A DNA stretch of 34,667 nt from Methanobacteriota archaeon (GCA_002726845.1 PBSP01000065.1:1-34667), one strand, 5' to 3'. Shown: positions 16,528 through 25,460, counted from the stretch's first letter. Program-made: numbers and translations. The notes: a model not told the origin generated them from the letters alone.

Positions 16528-18282
16528 ATGAGCAATCGTTCCAATCTTCTATCAGAGCTCTATCAAGCGCGTCTTGAAGACCTCAAGGAGATTGCATCAG
16601 CATATGGACTTGCAAAAAACGGTTCAGTTGAATATCTTCGTGCTCAGTTAATTCGCGACTTAATTCTTCCAGAATGGGACTTAACATTGGATGGTCTCAA
16701 AAACATACTGAACAATGACCTTGGGAAGTTACTCGGTGTTTTCGGAATAAAGAAAACGGGTTCGCTTCGAACGCGCCGTCAGCGTCTTTACTTGCATCTG
16801 AACCACGATCCAAAGCAACTCAAAGAGGATAACCTTGACAAAATGACGAAAGAAGAACTCCATGGCCTTTGCAAAGCCTTAGAATTGCCGCGATCGGGGA
16901 ATCGTCAAACACTTCTCATTCGAGTAGCGGGCGTTCTTTCTGCCCAGCACAAAAATTGGGGAACAATAAAGCGTTCACTGAAACGAGGAGGAGGATCGGT
17001 AGTAATTCCATCTCCCAGTCATTTGGACGATGAACAGCAGACAGAAGCACCTACAATTTCGCAAACTGTCGAAGATTTCGTCAGTGAACACCCAGAGGGA
17101 TGGACATTTGAACAGGAGTCGGAATTGATCGAAACCATTGAAGAGACCTTCGATGACACTCCACTTTCCGAAGTTGCAGCATCTATAGAAAAGGGCTTAT
17201 CAGGACAAAACGAAGCTACTGAACAACCGATTCCGCCAATGATGCAAGAACTCTCATCCGAAGAACCAACGCTCGAAGAGGAGGCCGCATTGTTGGAAAT
17301 TTCTTCACGTCGAGCAGAAGTTGAAGCCGCAGCGAGAGATTTCTTACTTGTTGGCAGCACAACCGATGTGGAGGACATGGGTTCCTTCATCATGAGTCTC
17401 TCCAACCATGGATTTTCTGTTGAGTTGGTTCGCGTTCAAGACGCTATCCGAACCATCATTATGGAAACAGCATTCCGATCTGAACAAGAACAGCATGCTC
17501 TTTCCAACAAACCAGGGTCATGGTCAGAACGAGAAGCAATTCGTTTGTTTGAACAAATGCGCCCACAATTGAGGGAACGAATACCTGAAATTGTTGCAGG
17601 ACGTCGAGGAAATCTCGTACAGGCTCGAATGGAGTTTGAAGAAGAAGCAAGAGGGCTTGGTTTGGATTTGAGGAGTCCTGCAGTATCCGGACGATTGCAC
17701 GCACTGTTTGACCTACATCTGGAGATCAGTGAAGCTGAAGAGTTGCAAGACCCATCCGCAGCAAGACGGAATCGAATGCTTCGAATCCTCTATCATGGAG
17801 CTGTTCATCTACCCGATGATGTACGCCGAACCATTGAACGACTTGAGAGAAATTTACCTTCATTTGAATCGCTTGTAGAAACCGTTCTTGAGTCAAGTGA
17901 AGGAGATTTTTCAGAAGCCCAGCAAAGCCTCATCATCCGATTCCTTGAATCAAAGGGTTATCTTGTTAACACTGCAGAATTGCGCCCACGGGTTTTGGCA
18001 TGTGCAGGTATTGTAGGAACAGAGCTCGGGTACCTAACACCGAGTCAGATTCCCCGTCTTGCTCCTGGAATATTGGTAAGCGACGATCAGGTTGACGCAA
18101 TTGTAGCGGAACTCAAAGCTCTTGCTGCGACATTCAAACCCCAAGAGATCGACGTTGAAGAACCTGAAATGCAGGTCGCAGAATCTGTTGCTGATGCTTC
18201 AAGTCGAGTCGGAGATGTTCGCGGACAAATTGATCGAGTCGATGCGCTGTTGTCACGCCTTCGCCTTCAAGACCATCAATGA
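16528..18282 (+). CDS. SAP-like repeat protein, possibly nucleic-acid binding
   Basis: This 584-residue soluble protein is not a family I can name. The N-terminus holds what look like three SAP-type helix-turn-helix units. The first (about 5-45) has LEDLKEIASAYGLAKNGS; the second (about 50-95) has LGKLLGVFGIKKTGSLRTRR; the third (about 106-140) has MTKEELHGLCKALELPRSGN. Each ends with a basic helix. SAP units commonly bind DNA or RNA. Residues about 160-260 are very acidic and probably disordered, and 260-584 are helical and of unknown fold. The ATG at 16528 has AGGTGA 4 bases upstream and a good promoter. The 3' end overlaps the convergent secretion ATPase gene by 7 bases. Confidence 0.65.
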   Translation: MSNRSNLLSELYQARLEDLKEIASAYGLAKNGSVEYLRAQLIRDLILPEWDLTLDGLKNILNNDLGKLLGVFGIKKTGSLRTRRQRLYLHLNHDPKQLKEDNLDKMTKEELHGLCKALELPRSGNRQTLLIRVAGVLSAQHKNWGTIKRSLKRGGGSVVIPSPSHLDDEQQTEAPTISQTVEDFVSEHPEGWTFEQESELIETIEETFDDTPLSEVAASIEKGLSGQNEATEQPIPPMMQELSSEEPTLEEEAALLEISSRRAEVEAAARDFLLVGSTTDVEDMGSFIMSLSNHGFSVELVRVQDAIRTIIMETAFRSEQEQHALSNKPGSWSEREAIRLFEQMRPQLRERIPEIVAGRRGNLVQARMEFEEEARGLGLDLRSPAVSGRLHALFDLHLEISEAEELQDPSAARRNRMLRILYHGAVHLPDDVRRTIERLERNLPSFESLVETVLESSEGDFSEAQQSLIIRFLESKGYLVNTAELRPRVLACAGIVGTELGYLTPSQIPRLAPGILVSDDQVDAIVAELKALAATFKPQEIDVEEPEMQVAESVADASSRVGDVRGQIDRVDALLSRLRLQDHQ

Positions 18283-19520
18283 TGGTTTTGTGCGTAAAAA
18301 TTCTGGATAACCGTTGTTACGGATTGAATGTCAGTTATGTCTCTGGCAATCAGGTCTTCTATGATTTGTTGTCGCTGTTGAACGTGTTTTTCAAACACAT
18401 CTGGCGAAACACCAGCAGCGCGGCAAATAACTTCCCGTAGATTCGATGGAATTCCTGTTTCTTCGATTTGATCGGTCGCAGCATTGTACTTCCAGATCGT
18501 ATTTAATCGAGGTTTGGAACCTTCCATACCGGCTATTTCGGCAACTTCGGTAATCTTACGTGCGGTTTTACCGTTCACGTGCAGACGGGCTTGAATAATG
18601 ATCAGGTCAAGTCCAGTAAGCATAATTGGTGGAACGTTCATCGGGGGATTGATCATTCGTGTGACGGTCTCTTGAGCAGTGTTAGCGTGAAGACTTCCAA
18701 ACGAACCGTCATGTCCTGTATTCATCGCGGTAAGAAGTGTGGCTGCTTCAGGACCTCGAACTTCTCCAACAATAATGCGATCGGGTCGCATACGCAGACT
18801 GGATTTCAGACAATCGTTCATGTCCACTTCAGGCGTTCCGTCCGGTCGCTCTCGACGGGTTTCCATTCGCAACCAGTGGTCGTGATACACTTGCAACTCA
18901 GCGGTATCCTCAACTGTGAGAAGACGCCGGTGCCATGGAATGTACATGCCTAGGCAATTCAGTGTAGTAGTTTTACCGGAACCGGTTCCACCAGCAATAA
19001 CAAAGTTCGCTGGTCGACTGTCCAGACCTTCAATCCACACCCACATCATCGCAGCCAATCGAGAATTGACCGTGCCAAATTTCACCAAGTCAATCATTGT
19101 TAGTGGGTCCTCCTTGAATTTCCGGATGGTGAGTGTAGGTCCATCGGGAGAAACAGGAGGTATCGTACCGTTTACACGAGATCCATCAGGAAGTCGACCA
19201 TCGAAAATGGGAACCATTCCAGGACCATCACCAAGTGGAACATTGGTAAACGCTGCGATGTTTTTCGCAATTTGGAGCCCTGCTTCATCGTTGATCCAGA
19301 CGTTCGTACGGCACATGCCGTGCTTACGATGCGCCACTTTCACACATTGCGTACCACCGTTGTACATCACTTCTTCCAAATTGTCGTCTTCAAACAAGAC
19401 TGCAAGGTCGCCGTGTGGGTTCGGGGCGACGGAACCCTCAACATGATAAATTGGTGAGGGGTGATTCGATTCGGTGTAGATTGTTACGTTACCGTATTGT
19501 TCAATTATTTGTTCAGACAT
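18276..19520 (-). CDS. Type II/IV secretion (TadA/CpaF-like) ATPase
   Basis: This hexameric motor ATPase powers assembly of type IV pilus-like filaments. Walker A GGTGSGKTT begins at residue 177, the Asp-box region LLTVEDTAEL follows near 200, Walker B RIIVGEVRGPEA is near 245, and the His-box region is near 275 (GSFGSLHANT). At 414 aa it is a short, CpaF-like form without a long N-terminal domain. The ATG has GGAGGT 7 bases upstream, inside the last codons of the preceding platform gene, which suggests translational coupling. The two genes before it encode membrane platform proteins. No pilin or prepilin peptidase lies next to it; the nearest pilin-like gene is at 11959-12447. Confidence 0.93.
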   Translation of the reverse strand: MSEQIIEQYGNVTIYTESNHPSPIYHVEGSVAPNPHGDLAVLFEDDNLEEVMYNGGTQCVKVAHRKHGMCRTNVWINDEAGLQIAKNIAAFTNVPLGDGPGMVPIFDGRLPDGSRVNGTIPPVSPDGPTLTIRKFKEDPLTMIDLVKFGTVNSRLAAMMWVWIEGLDSRPANFVIAGGTGSGKTTTLNCLGMYIPWHRRLLTVEDTAELQVYHDHWLRMETRRERPDGTPEVDMNDCLKSSLRMRPDRIIVGEVRGPEAATLLTAMNTGHDGSFGSLHANTAQETVTRMINPPMNVPPIMLTGLDLIIIQARLHVNGKTARKITEVAEIAGMEGSKPRLNTIWKYNAATDQIEETGIPSNLREVICRAAGVSPDVFEKHVQQRQQIIEDLIARDITDIQSVTTVIQNFYAQNHH

Positions 19521-19523
19521 GTT

Positions 19524-20255
19524 TCAACCTCCAAGCATTTTTGTTGCGCCCAAGAAAATAAACATCGACATTGCCATCCATCCGGGGACAAACCACATGG
19601 TGTCTCGCATTCGGCCGAGCATGCGACCGGAAACGGCCACACCTACAGCGCTTGCAGCGGCAAAGAAGAGGCTGAAGGTTGAAAGAAAACCCTCGATTTG
19701 GAAACCTGCTGATGCTGGTGTGAAGAGCCCAACGAGGAAACCAATAAGTCCGGGCAAGCCGATGCAAACGAACAAAACGATGAGAATTCCACGCCCTTGA
19801 AGCTCAGATTCCCGTTTGTTCATCAAGTCGTTGAGGCGTTCATAATCCATGGACAAGTTCATCAGAATGTCTTGAAGTGGAGCGTTTTGCTCGATCGCTG
19901 TTTCAAGAAGATGCATGACCCTTTGCACCTGTGACGAGCGGGTCTTCGTGGCAAAACTTGAGAGTGCAGCATCAAAAGAACTTGAATGGCTTTCTTTTAG
20001 CGTCTCTTCAAGAAGCGGCCCAAGTGGAGCAGGAGCCGATTTGGCTTGATGCTGCATGGCTTCCTGAATACCCAGTCCTGCACCGACTTCGTCGGATAAA
20101 CCTTCCAAGAATGAGGGAAGAGCGTTTTCGATTTTCCGCCGACGAATGCGTTCTCGGATCGGTGGTATACCGCCTCCAATCATTGAAAGGCCAACAACAC
20201 CGAGCATCAACATCATCGGTTGATTGCTAAACGATTCGAGGAAACGAAACAACAC
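19524..20255 (-). CDS. TadC-like membrane platform protein (T2SSF family)
   Basis: This is one half of the inner-membrane platform on which the pilus ATPase works. The 243-residue protein has a hydrophobic segment at about 15-30, a cytoplasmic helical domain with the T2SSF-like pattern SFLEGLSDEVGAGLGIQEAM, and three hydrophobic segments between about 155 and 240. The start is GTG at 20255, 4 bases after the stop of the first platform gene. Its stop is 3 bases before the ATPase gene. Archaeal pilus systems often use one fused platform protein; two half-size proteins recall the bacterial TadB/TadC split. Confidence 0.8.
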   Translation of the reverse strand: MLFRFLESFSNQPMMLMLGVVGLSMIGGGIPPIRERIRRRKIENALPSFLEGLSDEVGAGLGIQEAMQHQAKSAPAPLGPLLEETLKESHSSSFDAALSSFATKTRSSQVQRVMHLLETAIEQNAPLQDILMNLSMDYERLNDLMNKRESELQGRGILIVLFVCIGLPGLIGFLVGLFTPASAGFQIEGFLSTFSLFFAAASAVGVAVSGRMLGRMRDTMWFVPGWMAMSMFIFLGATKMLGG

Positions 20256-20259
20256 GGTA

Positions 20260-20841
20260 TCACAATCCTGGATCTTTCGTGTGCGTCTTCAAACCGATCA
20301 TTATCATTGCAAACAGCGTGAGAAAAAGACCGATGTTGAGGACGACGTTGATTGTTGATTGTTCTGGAATGGGCATGATGTCCCCCATTCCATCACCCCC
20401 CATCAACTGCGGAAACAAGCCAAAAACGGAGAGGATGATTGGACCAATCATTCCTATTGAGAGCAAGGATTCCGGTACACCACTGAGATCTTCAATGTAC
20501 TTTTTCACATCTTCTGTCCGCTCTTCTTCCATTCGACTTCCTTGTTTTTTGAGCGTGTCAATGATGTCTGTGTTTTGTGTAATGTTCATGTGCATGATGT
20601 TGAGCAATCTACGGTATCCTTCCGTCTCCACCTTGCCCATAAGTGCCTTGATTTCTTTTTCCAAGGGGCGTCCACCTTTCCGGACCTTATCCATCATGCT
20701 ACCAAAATCTTCGGAAATAACTCCGTATCCACCTTGCGATATACTGTGAATGGTTGCTTCCAATCCGATACCAGACGACATGAGGACGTCCATTGCACGA
20801 ATCACGTACAGGACCTCACGTTTTTCGTCAAGTTTTCGCAT
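20260..20841 (-). CDS. TadB-like membrane platform protein (T2SSF family)
   Basis: This is the partner half of the pilus platform. The cytoplasmic domain starts at the N-terminus (YVIRAMDVLMSSGIGLEATI, a typical T2SSF pattern), and two hydrophobic helices lie at about 135-155 and 170-190. The ATG at 20841 is chosen because GAGGTGG (plus 20847-20853) is 5 bases upstream. An ATG at 20868 would overlap the previous gene and has no such site. Length is 193 aa. It is shorter than most TadB proteins because the usual N-terminal membrane helices are absent. It is followed after 4 bases by the TadC-like gene. Confidence 0.75.
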   Translation of the reverse strand: MRKLDEKREVLYVIRAMDVLMSSGIGLEATIHSISQGGYGVISEDFGSMMDKVRKGGRPLEKEIKALMGKVETEGYRRLLNIMHMNITQNTDIIDTLKKQGSRMEEERTEDVKKYIEDLSGVPESLLSIGMIGPIILSVFGLFPQLMGGDGMGDIMPIPEQSTINVVLNIGLFLTLFAMIMIGLKTHTKDPGL

Positions 20842-20851
20842 CGTTTCCACC

Positions 20852-21205
20852 TCAAATAACGTCTTCAATCAGTTCAAACACAAATTTTTCTGTAGATCCT
20901 TCGTATTCCAAAGAAGCGAAAATCACCTTGACATCGCGCTCCTCGAACGGATCGTGAATGAAGGGCTGACCTGTTCGAAACATTTTCAGAATCTTCTTGT
21001 AGTCGTCGATTGACAGAATACCTCGGACCGTGTATATGGTCGATTCAGCGCCCTCATCATGCAGATTGTCGCCCTCTCCTCCACGAATGATGGTCCGTGT
21101 TAGACGCCTTGCAATTTTGATGTCGATATCTGCGTTTGGAATTCGAATCCAATCTGCAGAACCTGTTCCAGTTGCCGGTCGAATGAAGAAATCCATGCCT
21201 GCCAT
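20852..21205 (-). CDS. Small protein of unknown function heading the pilus motor cluster
   Basis: I do not recognise this 117-residue protein. The ATG at 21205 has a G-rich motif (GGGG) about 6 bases upstream; a second ATG at 21196 is possible. There is no signal peptide or membrane helix. The composition suggests an alpha/beta fold: IRIPNADIDIKIARRLTRTI, then YTVRGILSIDDYKKILKMF, then a strand-rich end (VKVIFASLEYEG, KFVFELIEDV). The pattern of the second half recalls small tail or baseplate proteins of contractile systems, but only as an impression. It ends 10 bases before the TadB-like gene, so a role with the pilus motor is likely by context. Confidence 0.65.
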   Translation of the reverse strand: MAGMDFFIRPATGTGSADWIRIPNADIDIKIARRLTRTIIRGGEGDNLHDEGAESTIYTVRGILSIDDYKKILKMFRTGQPFIHDPFEERDVKVIFASLEYEGSTEKFVFELIEDVI

Positions 21206-21252
21206 GATGACCCCTAGATGCTTGAGGGGGTAGGCGAGATTTGAATGTAATG

Positions 21253-21265
21253 GAACAATTTGTTC
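21253..21265. promoter_or_regulatory. Palindrome before the pilus motor cluster
   Basis: GAACAA-T-TTGTTC is a perfect 6-bp inverted repeat around one base. It overlaps the stop codon of the RPAP gene and lies in the only sizeable gap (58 bases) within the RPA-to-ATPase series. A regulator-binding site is possible. Confidence 0.35.
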
Positions 21266-22193
21266 AAGCCACAATTTTGAACCAGCCGAATCGAGGCTCA
21301 TGCAGTGTGCCATCATCGCTCATCGCATCGAGTTCTGCTTCCGACTGTTCACGAGTGAATCCCCGTGACGAGAGATTGCGCACCAAGGATTCAAAGTCGA
21401 CGCCTTCTCCATTGTCCATGCTTTGTATGCACTCCAAAATAACCGATTGCAGGTCTACTCCATCGGTTTTTATCTCATCTTCAGTCGTTGAATCCGAAAG
21501 TTCGAGTTTCGGAGGTGCTGTTGTTGCTGCGGCCATTTTACCTTCTGCTATGTCAAGTGCCTGCATGACGTTGAGGCGATATCCCTCCGTGTCGATTTGT
21601 CCGTAATGGGCATTGGCTGCAATCAATCCATCAATCATTTTCGCTGGTATACCTTGCTGCATCATGGCTTCTTTGGTGGGTTCACAGTTGAGCGATTTTT
21701 GATGTTGATCGAGTCGCTCAAGCGTTTCAGAACAAGCACGAACAAGCCAAGAGGCGTATCGTTCACGTGAAACAACAGCTGCCTCTTCCGGTCGAATCGA
21801 GGTGTAAACGGCCCCTTCGTCCGTTTGGTACCAACGGGCCTTCGCCGTCATACACAGTAAAACGGGTTCACCGGATTCGACTTTATCGTGCAACTGAATC
21901 ACAAATTCACGCATTGATTCTGTTGCGTATTCTCCGACAGAGAAGTAGTATAGCCCAGAGGGGTCACGTATCTGTCCTTGGTACATTTGCGATCCGTTGC
22001 TTGTCTCACGCAATTCGAGGCGCTCAACAAGGCCTGAAAGGATAACACGGTTGACTTTCGCACCAAGTTTTGTAATGACAAATGTCGGGTCAAACTCTCC
22101 AGATCCTTTCTCATTGAGCGTAGACTCACCAAACTCTGATGCAAGCATGAACCATGCAGGCTGACGTTGAATTTGTCGTGAGGGGGTCATCAT
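21264..22193 (-). CDS. RPA-associated protein (RPAP, COG3390-like)
   Basis: Euryarchaeal RPAP proteins accompany RPA and help bind or load single-stranded DNA. The N-terminal OB-fold shows the family pattern: RQPAWFMLASEF, GAKVNRVILSGLVERLEL, YQGQIRDPSGLYYFSVGEY, then WYQTDEGAVYTSIRPE and a conserved helix with WLVRACSETLERLDQHQ. Residues about 170-310 are a variable linker and a small winged-helix-like C-terminus. The ATG at 22193 overlaps the RPA stop (ATGA), with a G-rich site upstream, so the two are translationally coupled. Length is 309 aa. The RPA-RPAP operon is a known euryarchaeal arrangement. Confidence 0.85.
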   Translation of the reverse strand: MMTPSRQIQRQPAWFMLASEFGESTLNEKGSGEFDPTFVITKLGAKVNRVILSGLVERLELRETSNGSQMYQGQIRDPSGLYYFSVGEYATESMREFVIQLHDKVESGEPVLLCMTAKARWYQTDEGAVYTSIRPEEAAVVSRERYASWLVRACSETLERLDQHQKSLNCEPTKEAMMQQGIPAKMIDGLIAANAHYGQIDTEGYRLNVMQALDIAEGKMAAATTAPPKLELSDSTTEDEIKTDGVDLQSVILECIQSMDNGEGVDFESLVRNLSSRGFTREQSEAELDAMSDDGTLHEPRFGWFKIVA

Positions 22194-23899
22194 TGCAACC
22201 CCCACTTAGCACGAAGTTCGGTTGCGATTAAACCGGTATCTGATTCTGCAATGTTTGCTCCATCGCACAAAATCATCGACCCCTGTCCGTCGTTGATGAT
22301 GCGACCCTTCACCTCAACTTCACACCCGAGAAGTTTCTCTCGAATCGATTGTACGTACGCTGTTTTTCCGTTTGCTTGAATTTCGTCTACCATCGCACCA
22401 TGCTCGGTTTGAAGCAAAGCCAGTGCAGCGTCCTTCGCAATCAACAGGGCACAGGTCGCGGCTTTGTCGTCCAAAACCAATCGTAAGCGTACATCTTCCT
22501 TCCCTTCGACAGTCATGGTTTGGCACTTCTCATCAGAGCATTTCCCATCGCGAAGGACTCTGCGACATTCAACACAGCGCATGATGATTCCTGAATCTTC
22601 CCGCACAGAGACGATGGTTCCACGTGTTGTGATGCCGACTCGACTTGGCCCTGAAACAAGTTCGTCCAACGGGACCTCGATTTTGAGATTCTCAAGATCG
22701 ATATCACCTTCCCACGGTGTCTCTTCGAGAATTGTAAGTTGTTCCTCACGATCGATTGTGATATCGGGAATTCCCTGCCAAGCTCGAACTCTTGCGTCGG
22801 TAATACGAACCGTCATTGGCAGTTTAGAGTCATCGATTGGAAGATCAGTCCATGCACTTATCCTGCATTGACCCGTAGGGTCAGCAATTTGTCCTGACCA
22901 CAAGTAGCGCTCCTCACCATCTTTGTTGAATGTCCGCTTTTCCCATGCTGTAATGCTAACGACGATTTCAACGTCCTTGGAGCCGTCTCGAAGCGTGCTG
23001 ATGGTCGAAACCATATCTTGTTTGAGTGCATCAGTATCTGCGAAAGAAGCATCATGATACGTTTCAATTTTTGTTGTTCGTCCGAAATTAAGTTCTGGAG
23101 TGTCTCGGAATGTTTTCACTTGCGCACCGTCAATTTTGAGCAGAGTACCCACTTCGAAATCGAAAGGTTCCCAAGAAAGGAATCCGATTGCACCGGATTC
23201 ATCCGCAATCCGGCCACGGACAACGTCGATACTGCCGCTGCCATCTCTTCGGTGGATTTGGTCTGCTCGTGAAGACATAAGTCGTCCGACGATGCAAACG
23301 TATCCATCGTTTGGCAAATCTGAGATGTCGATGGGTTCTCCTGGAGCGACAACAGGACGAGATCCTTCACGCAAAACAGCAACACGAGACGATTGATTGA
23401 TGTTCAGTGACATGCGGCCTTGGTATTCATTCACCGAGGCACCTTCAATGCGGACTACAGAGCCCGGTGCAATGTTGCTGTTGTTGCCCCAATCTTTGTA
23501 TTCCCAACGTGTTCGCTCTCCGTTTCCTTCTTGCCAAGGGTCGTCCTCAATGAGCCCGAAGGCAATCGATTTCGATTCGCCGCGGACCATTTGTTCACGT
23601 ATGTTGTGAGAGATAATTTCAACTTCAATCTCGATATCGCGATCATCGGATTTTAATTCGGAAAGACGGTTGACTTTTTTTGTTGGCCGGTCGGTTTGAC
23701 CAGAGTTTGCGTTGGTCTTTGGCGCCACATCAGATTCACTCTTGAAACGTCGAATTATGGAACGTATGGCATCCTGTGGGGGGATGAAAAACTCCTCTTC
23801 GTATTTTTTGAATGCTGCTTTGACCTCTTCACGGTCTACACCAGGGCATTCTTGTAGAACTGCAGAGACATGGTCGTTGTAGCGATCCTCATCGTCCAT
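22190..23899 (-). CDS. rpa: Replication protein A, multi-OB-fold ssDNA-binding protein
   Basis: RPA coats single-stranded DNA in replication, repair and recombination. The 569-residue protein has a helical N-terminal segment, at least three OB-folds (about 85-175, 195-285 and 310-390, with strands such as VVRIEGASVNEYQGRMSLNI and LLKIDGAQVKTFRDTPELNF), then a zinc finger C-x2-C-x8-C-x4-C at Cys442, 445, 454 and 459 set in a fourth OB-fold. This is the euryarchaeal RPA41-like arrangement. The ATG at 23899 is preferred over an in-frame GTG at 23908 because GGAGGTG lies 6 bases upstream. Its stop overlaps the RPAP start. Confidence 0.92.
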   Translation of the reverse strand: MDDEDRYNDHVSAVLQECPGVDREEVKAAFKKYEEEFFIPPQDAIRSIIRRFKSESDVAPKTNANSGQTDRPTKKVNRLSELKSDDRDIEIEVEIISHNIREQMVRGESKSIAFGLIEDDPWQEGNGERTRWEYKDWGNNSNIAPGSVVRIEGASVNEYQGRMSLNINQSSRVAVLREGSRPVVAPGEPIDISDLPNDGYVCIVGRLMSSRADQIHRRDGSGSIDVVRGRIADESGAIGFLSWEPFDFEVGTLLKIDGAQVKTFRDTPELNFGRTTKIETYHDASFADTDALKQDMVSTISTLRDGSKDVEIVVSITAWEKRTFNKDGEERYLWSGQIADPTGQCRISAWTDLPIDDSKLPMTVRITDARVRAWQGIPDITIDREEQLTILEETPWEGDIDLENLKIEVPLDELVSGPSRVGITTRGTIVSVREDSGIIMRCVECRRVLRDGKCSDEKCQTMTVEGKEDVRLRLVLDDKAATCALLIAKDAALALLQTEHGAMVDEIQANGKTAYVQSIREKLLGCEVEVKGRIINDGQGSMILCDGANIAESDTGLIATELRAKWGLQ

Positions 23900-23905
23900 G
23901 ATTTT

Positions 23906-23912
23906 CACCTCC
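23906..23912 (-). promoter_or_regulatory. Ribosome binding site that sets the rpa start
   Basis: GGAGGTG on the minus strand, 6 bases before ATG at 23899. The GTG inside it is in the rpa frame and could be mistaken for the start. Confidence 0.7.
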
Positions 23913-23935
23913 GCCAGGCGTAAAATTTCGATTAA

Positions 23936-23954
23936 GCCTGTGCGGAGAACAGGC
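23936..23954. promoter_or_regulatory. Inverted repeat upstream of rpa
   Basis: GCCTGT, seven bases, ACAGGC: a perfect 6-bp inverted repeat about 37 bases before the rpa start. It lies in the 154-base gap after pmbA, where the rpa promoter must be. An operator or leader hairpin is possible; no clear TATA box was identified in the gap. Confidence 0.25.
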
Positions 23955-24053
23955 GGCGGGCTTTTGTGCGGATTGGTTAAGACGATACACTCCCATGACC
24001 TCCATGGAACCTATCAACAATGACGAGGGGTCATAAACAATCCCCTCCTGTAA

Positions 24054-25457
24054 TCAGGCGGGATTTACACGCATCCCTTGCGAAAAAAGGATGTCTGAGA
24101 GGTGATTGCTCCCAGTGCTTGAAACTCCAGACGTTGTGGATTGAGGGCCAAGATGGACGCCGTTCGAAATGGCTTGGAACAAATTGCCAGAAACGCCGGC
24201 TTGTTTCAATGCTCCTAGAACTTCTCCATCTTCAACCTTGAGAATGGTGCTCGTCGTTACGGAAAAATCTCCACTCGTTGGATTTGCTGTGTGCGCTCCC
24301 ATGACACTGTGAATGATGTATCCATTGCCCATCGTTTGAATCAATTCATCTCTCGATTGTGGTTTGCGCGATGAGAGGAGTTGGACGTCACCGCATCCCG
24401 TTGTTGGTGGTGACATGTGACTTCTTCGTGTTGCAGATCCGGTTGTTGCCGCTGATTCAATTCGCCCTTCAGCCACGTTTTTTGCAGCATCTCGGGTCGA
24501 CCAAATCATCTTTCGAAGAACACCGTTTTCGACGATGGTATGGCATGATGTCGGAACGCCTTCACCATCTCGTGCGGATGACGCAAAACCACCGTCCATC
24601 CGACGATTGTCGAGCATAGTAAGATGATCATCGAGAACGGTTTCGTTCATTTTTCCAGACCAAAACGATTCTTTTCGAACCATCCTTTCTCCTAGTGCGG
24701 ATGGACGGATGATGTTGGAAAACAAGGAACTGATTCCCTGAGGAGTCATAAGGATGGCAGAATCCGTCGGTTGATTTTCCACTGGAATGGGGTTTCGAGT
24801 TTTTTGAGCCCATTCCACAGCCAATGGTACACAACTTGGGATTCCAGAAATGAGTTTACGCGATGAAGAACTTTCCCAAGCGCTGGTCATTTGCCCATCG
24901 GCTTCGATGGAGACTTGCACGCCAAGGCCATGGGACGTTGTGATTCCTGAGGCTTCAATACCTTCACTCGAAGACATCGCACTGGCCTCCACACTTGCAC
25001 CGATTCCACCTCCTATGACGACCGCCCGTTCATCGAGAGATGCAACCTCTGCAATGATGTCATCGCCTTGAGTCAACAAATCCTCGGCCGATAATTTGAG
25101 TATAGCATCGTCACTCATCCCTCCAACAGGTTGAGCGTCCTCTGCATTTGGTAGCGAAAAGTCTTTGATTTTTGGGCTTGCTTTGGCGATTGATAAAGCC
25201 TGGGAAACGGCGTGCTCTGCCCCACTTGGATCGACAAGGTGTGCGTAGCCGTATCGACCGTTTTCTACGACACGTACACCGAATCCACCCTCGCCTCCTC
25301 CTGACGCAAGAGAAATTCGACCGGCCTCGATATCCAAGGTTCGACCGTAGCCTTGAGAGGCAACAATCTCCCATTGGCTAATGCCTTGACTTTCGCACTG
25401 TTTGGCGATGATTTCACAGCCATCAAGCAACCGTTCGATAGCATCGTCTGGAATCAT
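24054..25457 (-). CDS. pmbA: PmbA/TldE-like subunit of the TldD-TldE protease
   Basis: TldD and TldE/PmbA form a heterodimeric protease that degrades unfolded peptides and, in some bacteria, matures modified peptides. This is the subunit without the metal site. It has the family N-terminal domain (DIEAGRISLASGGGEGGFGV), the central repeats and the C-terminal beta domain (GNGYIIHSVMGAHTANPTSG, then DFSVTTSTILKVEDGEVLG). No HExxxH is present, as expected. Length is 467 aa, usual for the family. It starts 3 bases after the tldD stop, so the two are cotranscribed. A small CCTG-ATTA-CAGG inverted repeat overlaps its stop codon. Confidence 0.92.
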   Translation of the reverse strand: MIPDDAIERLLDGCEIIAKQCESQGISQWEIVASQGYGRTLDIEAGRISLASGGGEGGFGVRVVENGRYGYAHLVDPSGAEHAVSQALSIAKASPKIKDFSLPNAEDAQPVGGMSDDAILKLSAEDLLTQGDDIIAEVASLDERAVVIGGGIGASVEASAMSSSEGIEASGITTSHGLGVQVSIEADGQMTSAWESSSSRKLISGIPSCVPLAVEWAQKTRNPIPVENQPTDSAILMTPQGISSLFSNIIRPSALGERMVRKESFWSGKMNETVLDDHLTMLDNRRMDGGFASSARDGEGVPTSCHTIVENGVLRKMIWSTRDAAKNVAEGRIESAATTGSATRRSHMSPPTTGCGDVQLLSSRKPQSRDELIQTMGNGYIIHSVMGAHTANPTSGDFSVTTSTILKVEDGEVLGALKQAGVSGNLFQAISNGVHLGPQSTTSGVSSTGSNHLSDILFSQGMRVNPA

Positions 25458-25460
25458 CGC

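Noticed and set aside
23899..24010. Short reading frame of about 35 codons upstream of rpa on the minus strand
   Set aside because: Its ribosome site is too close to the ATG, it overlaps the rpa start in another frame, and the product has no features.
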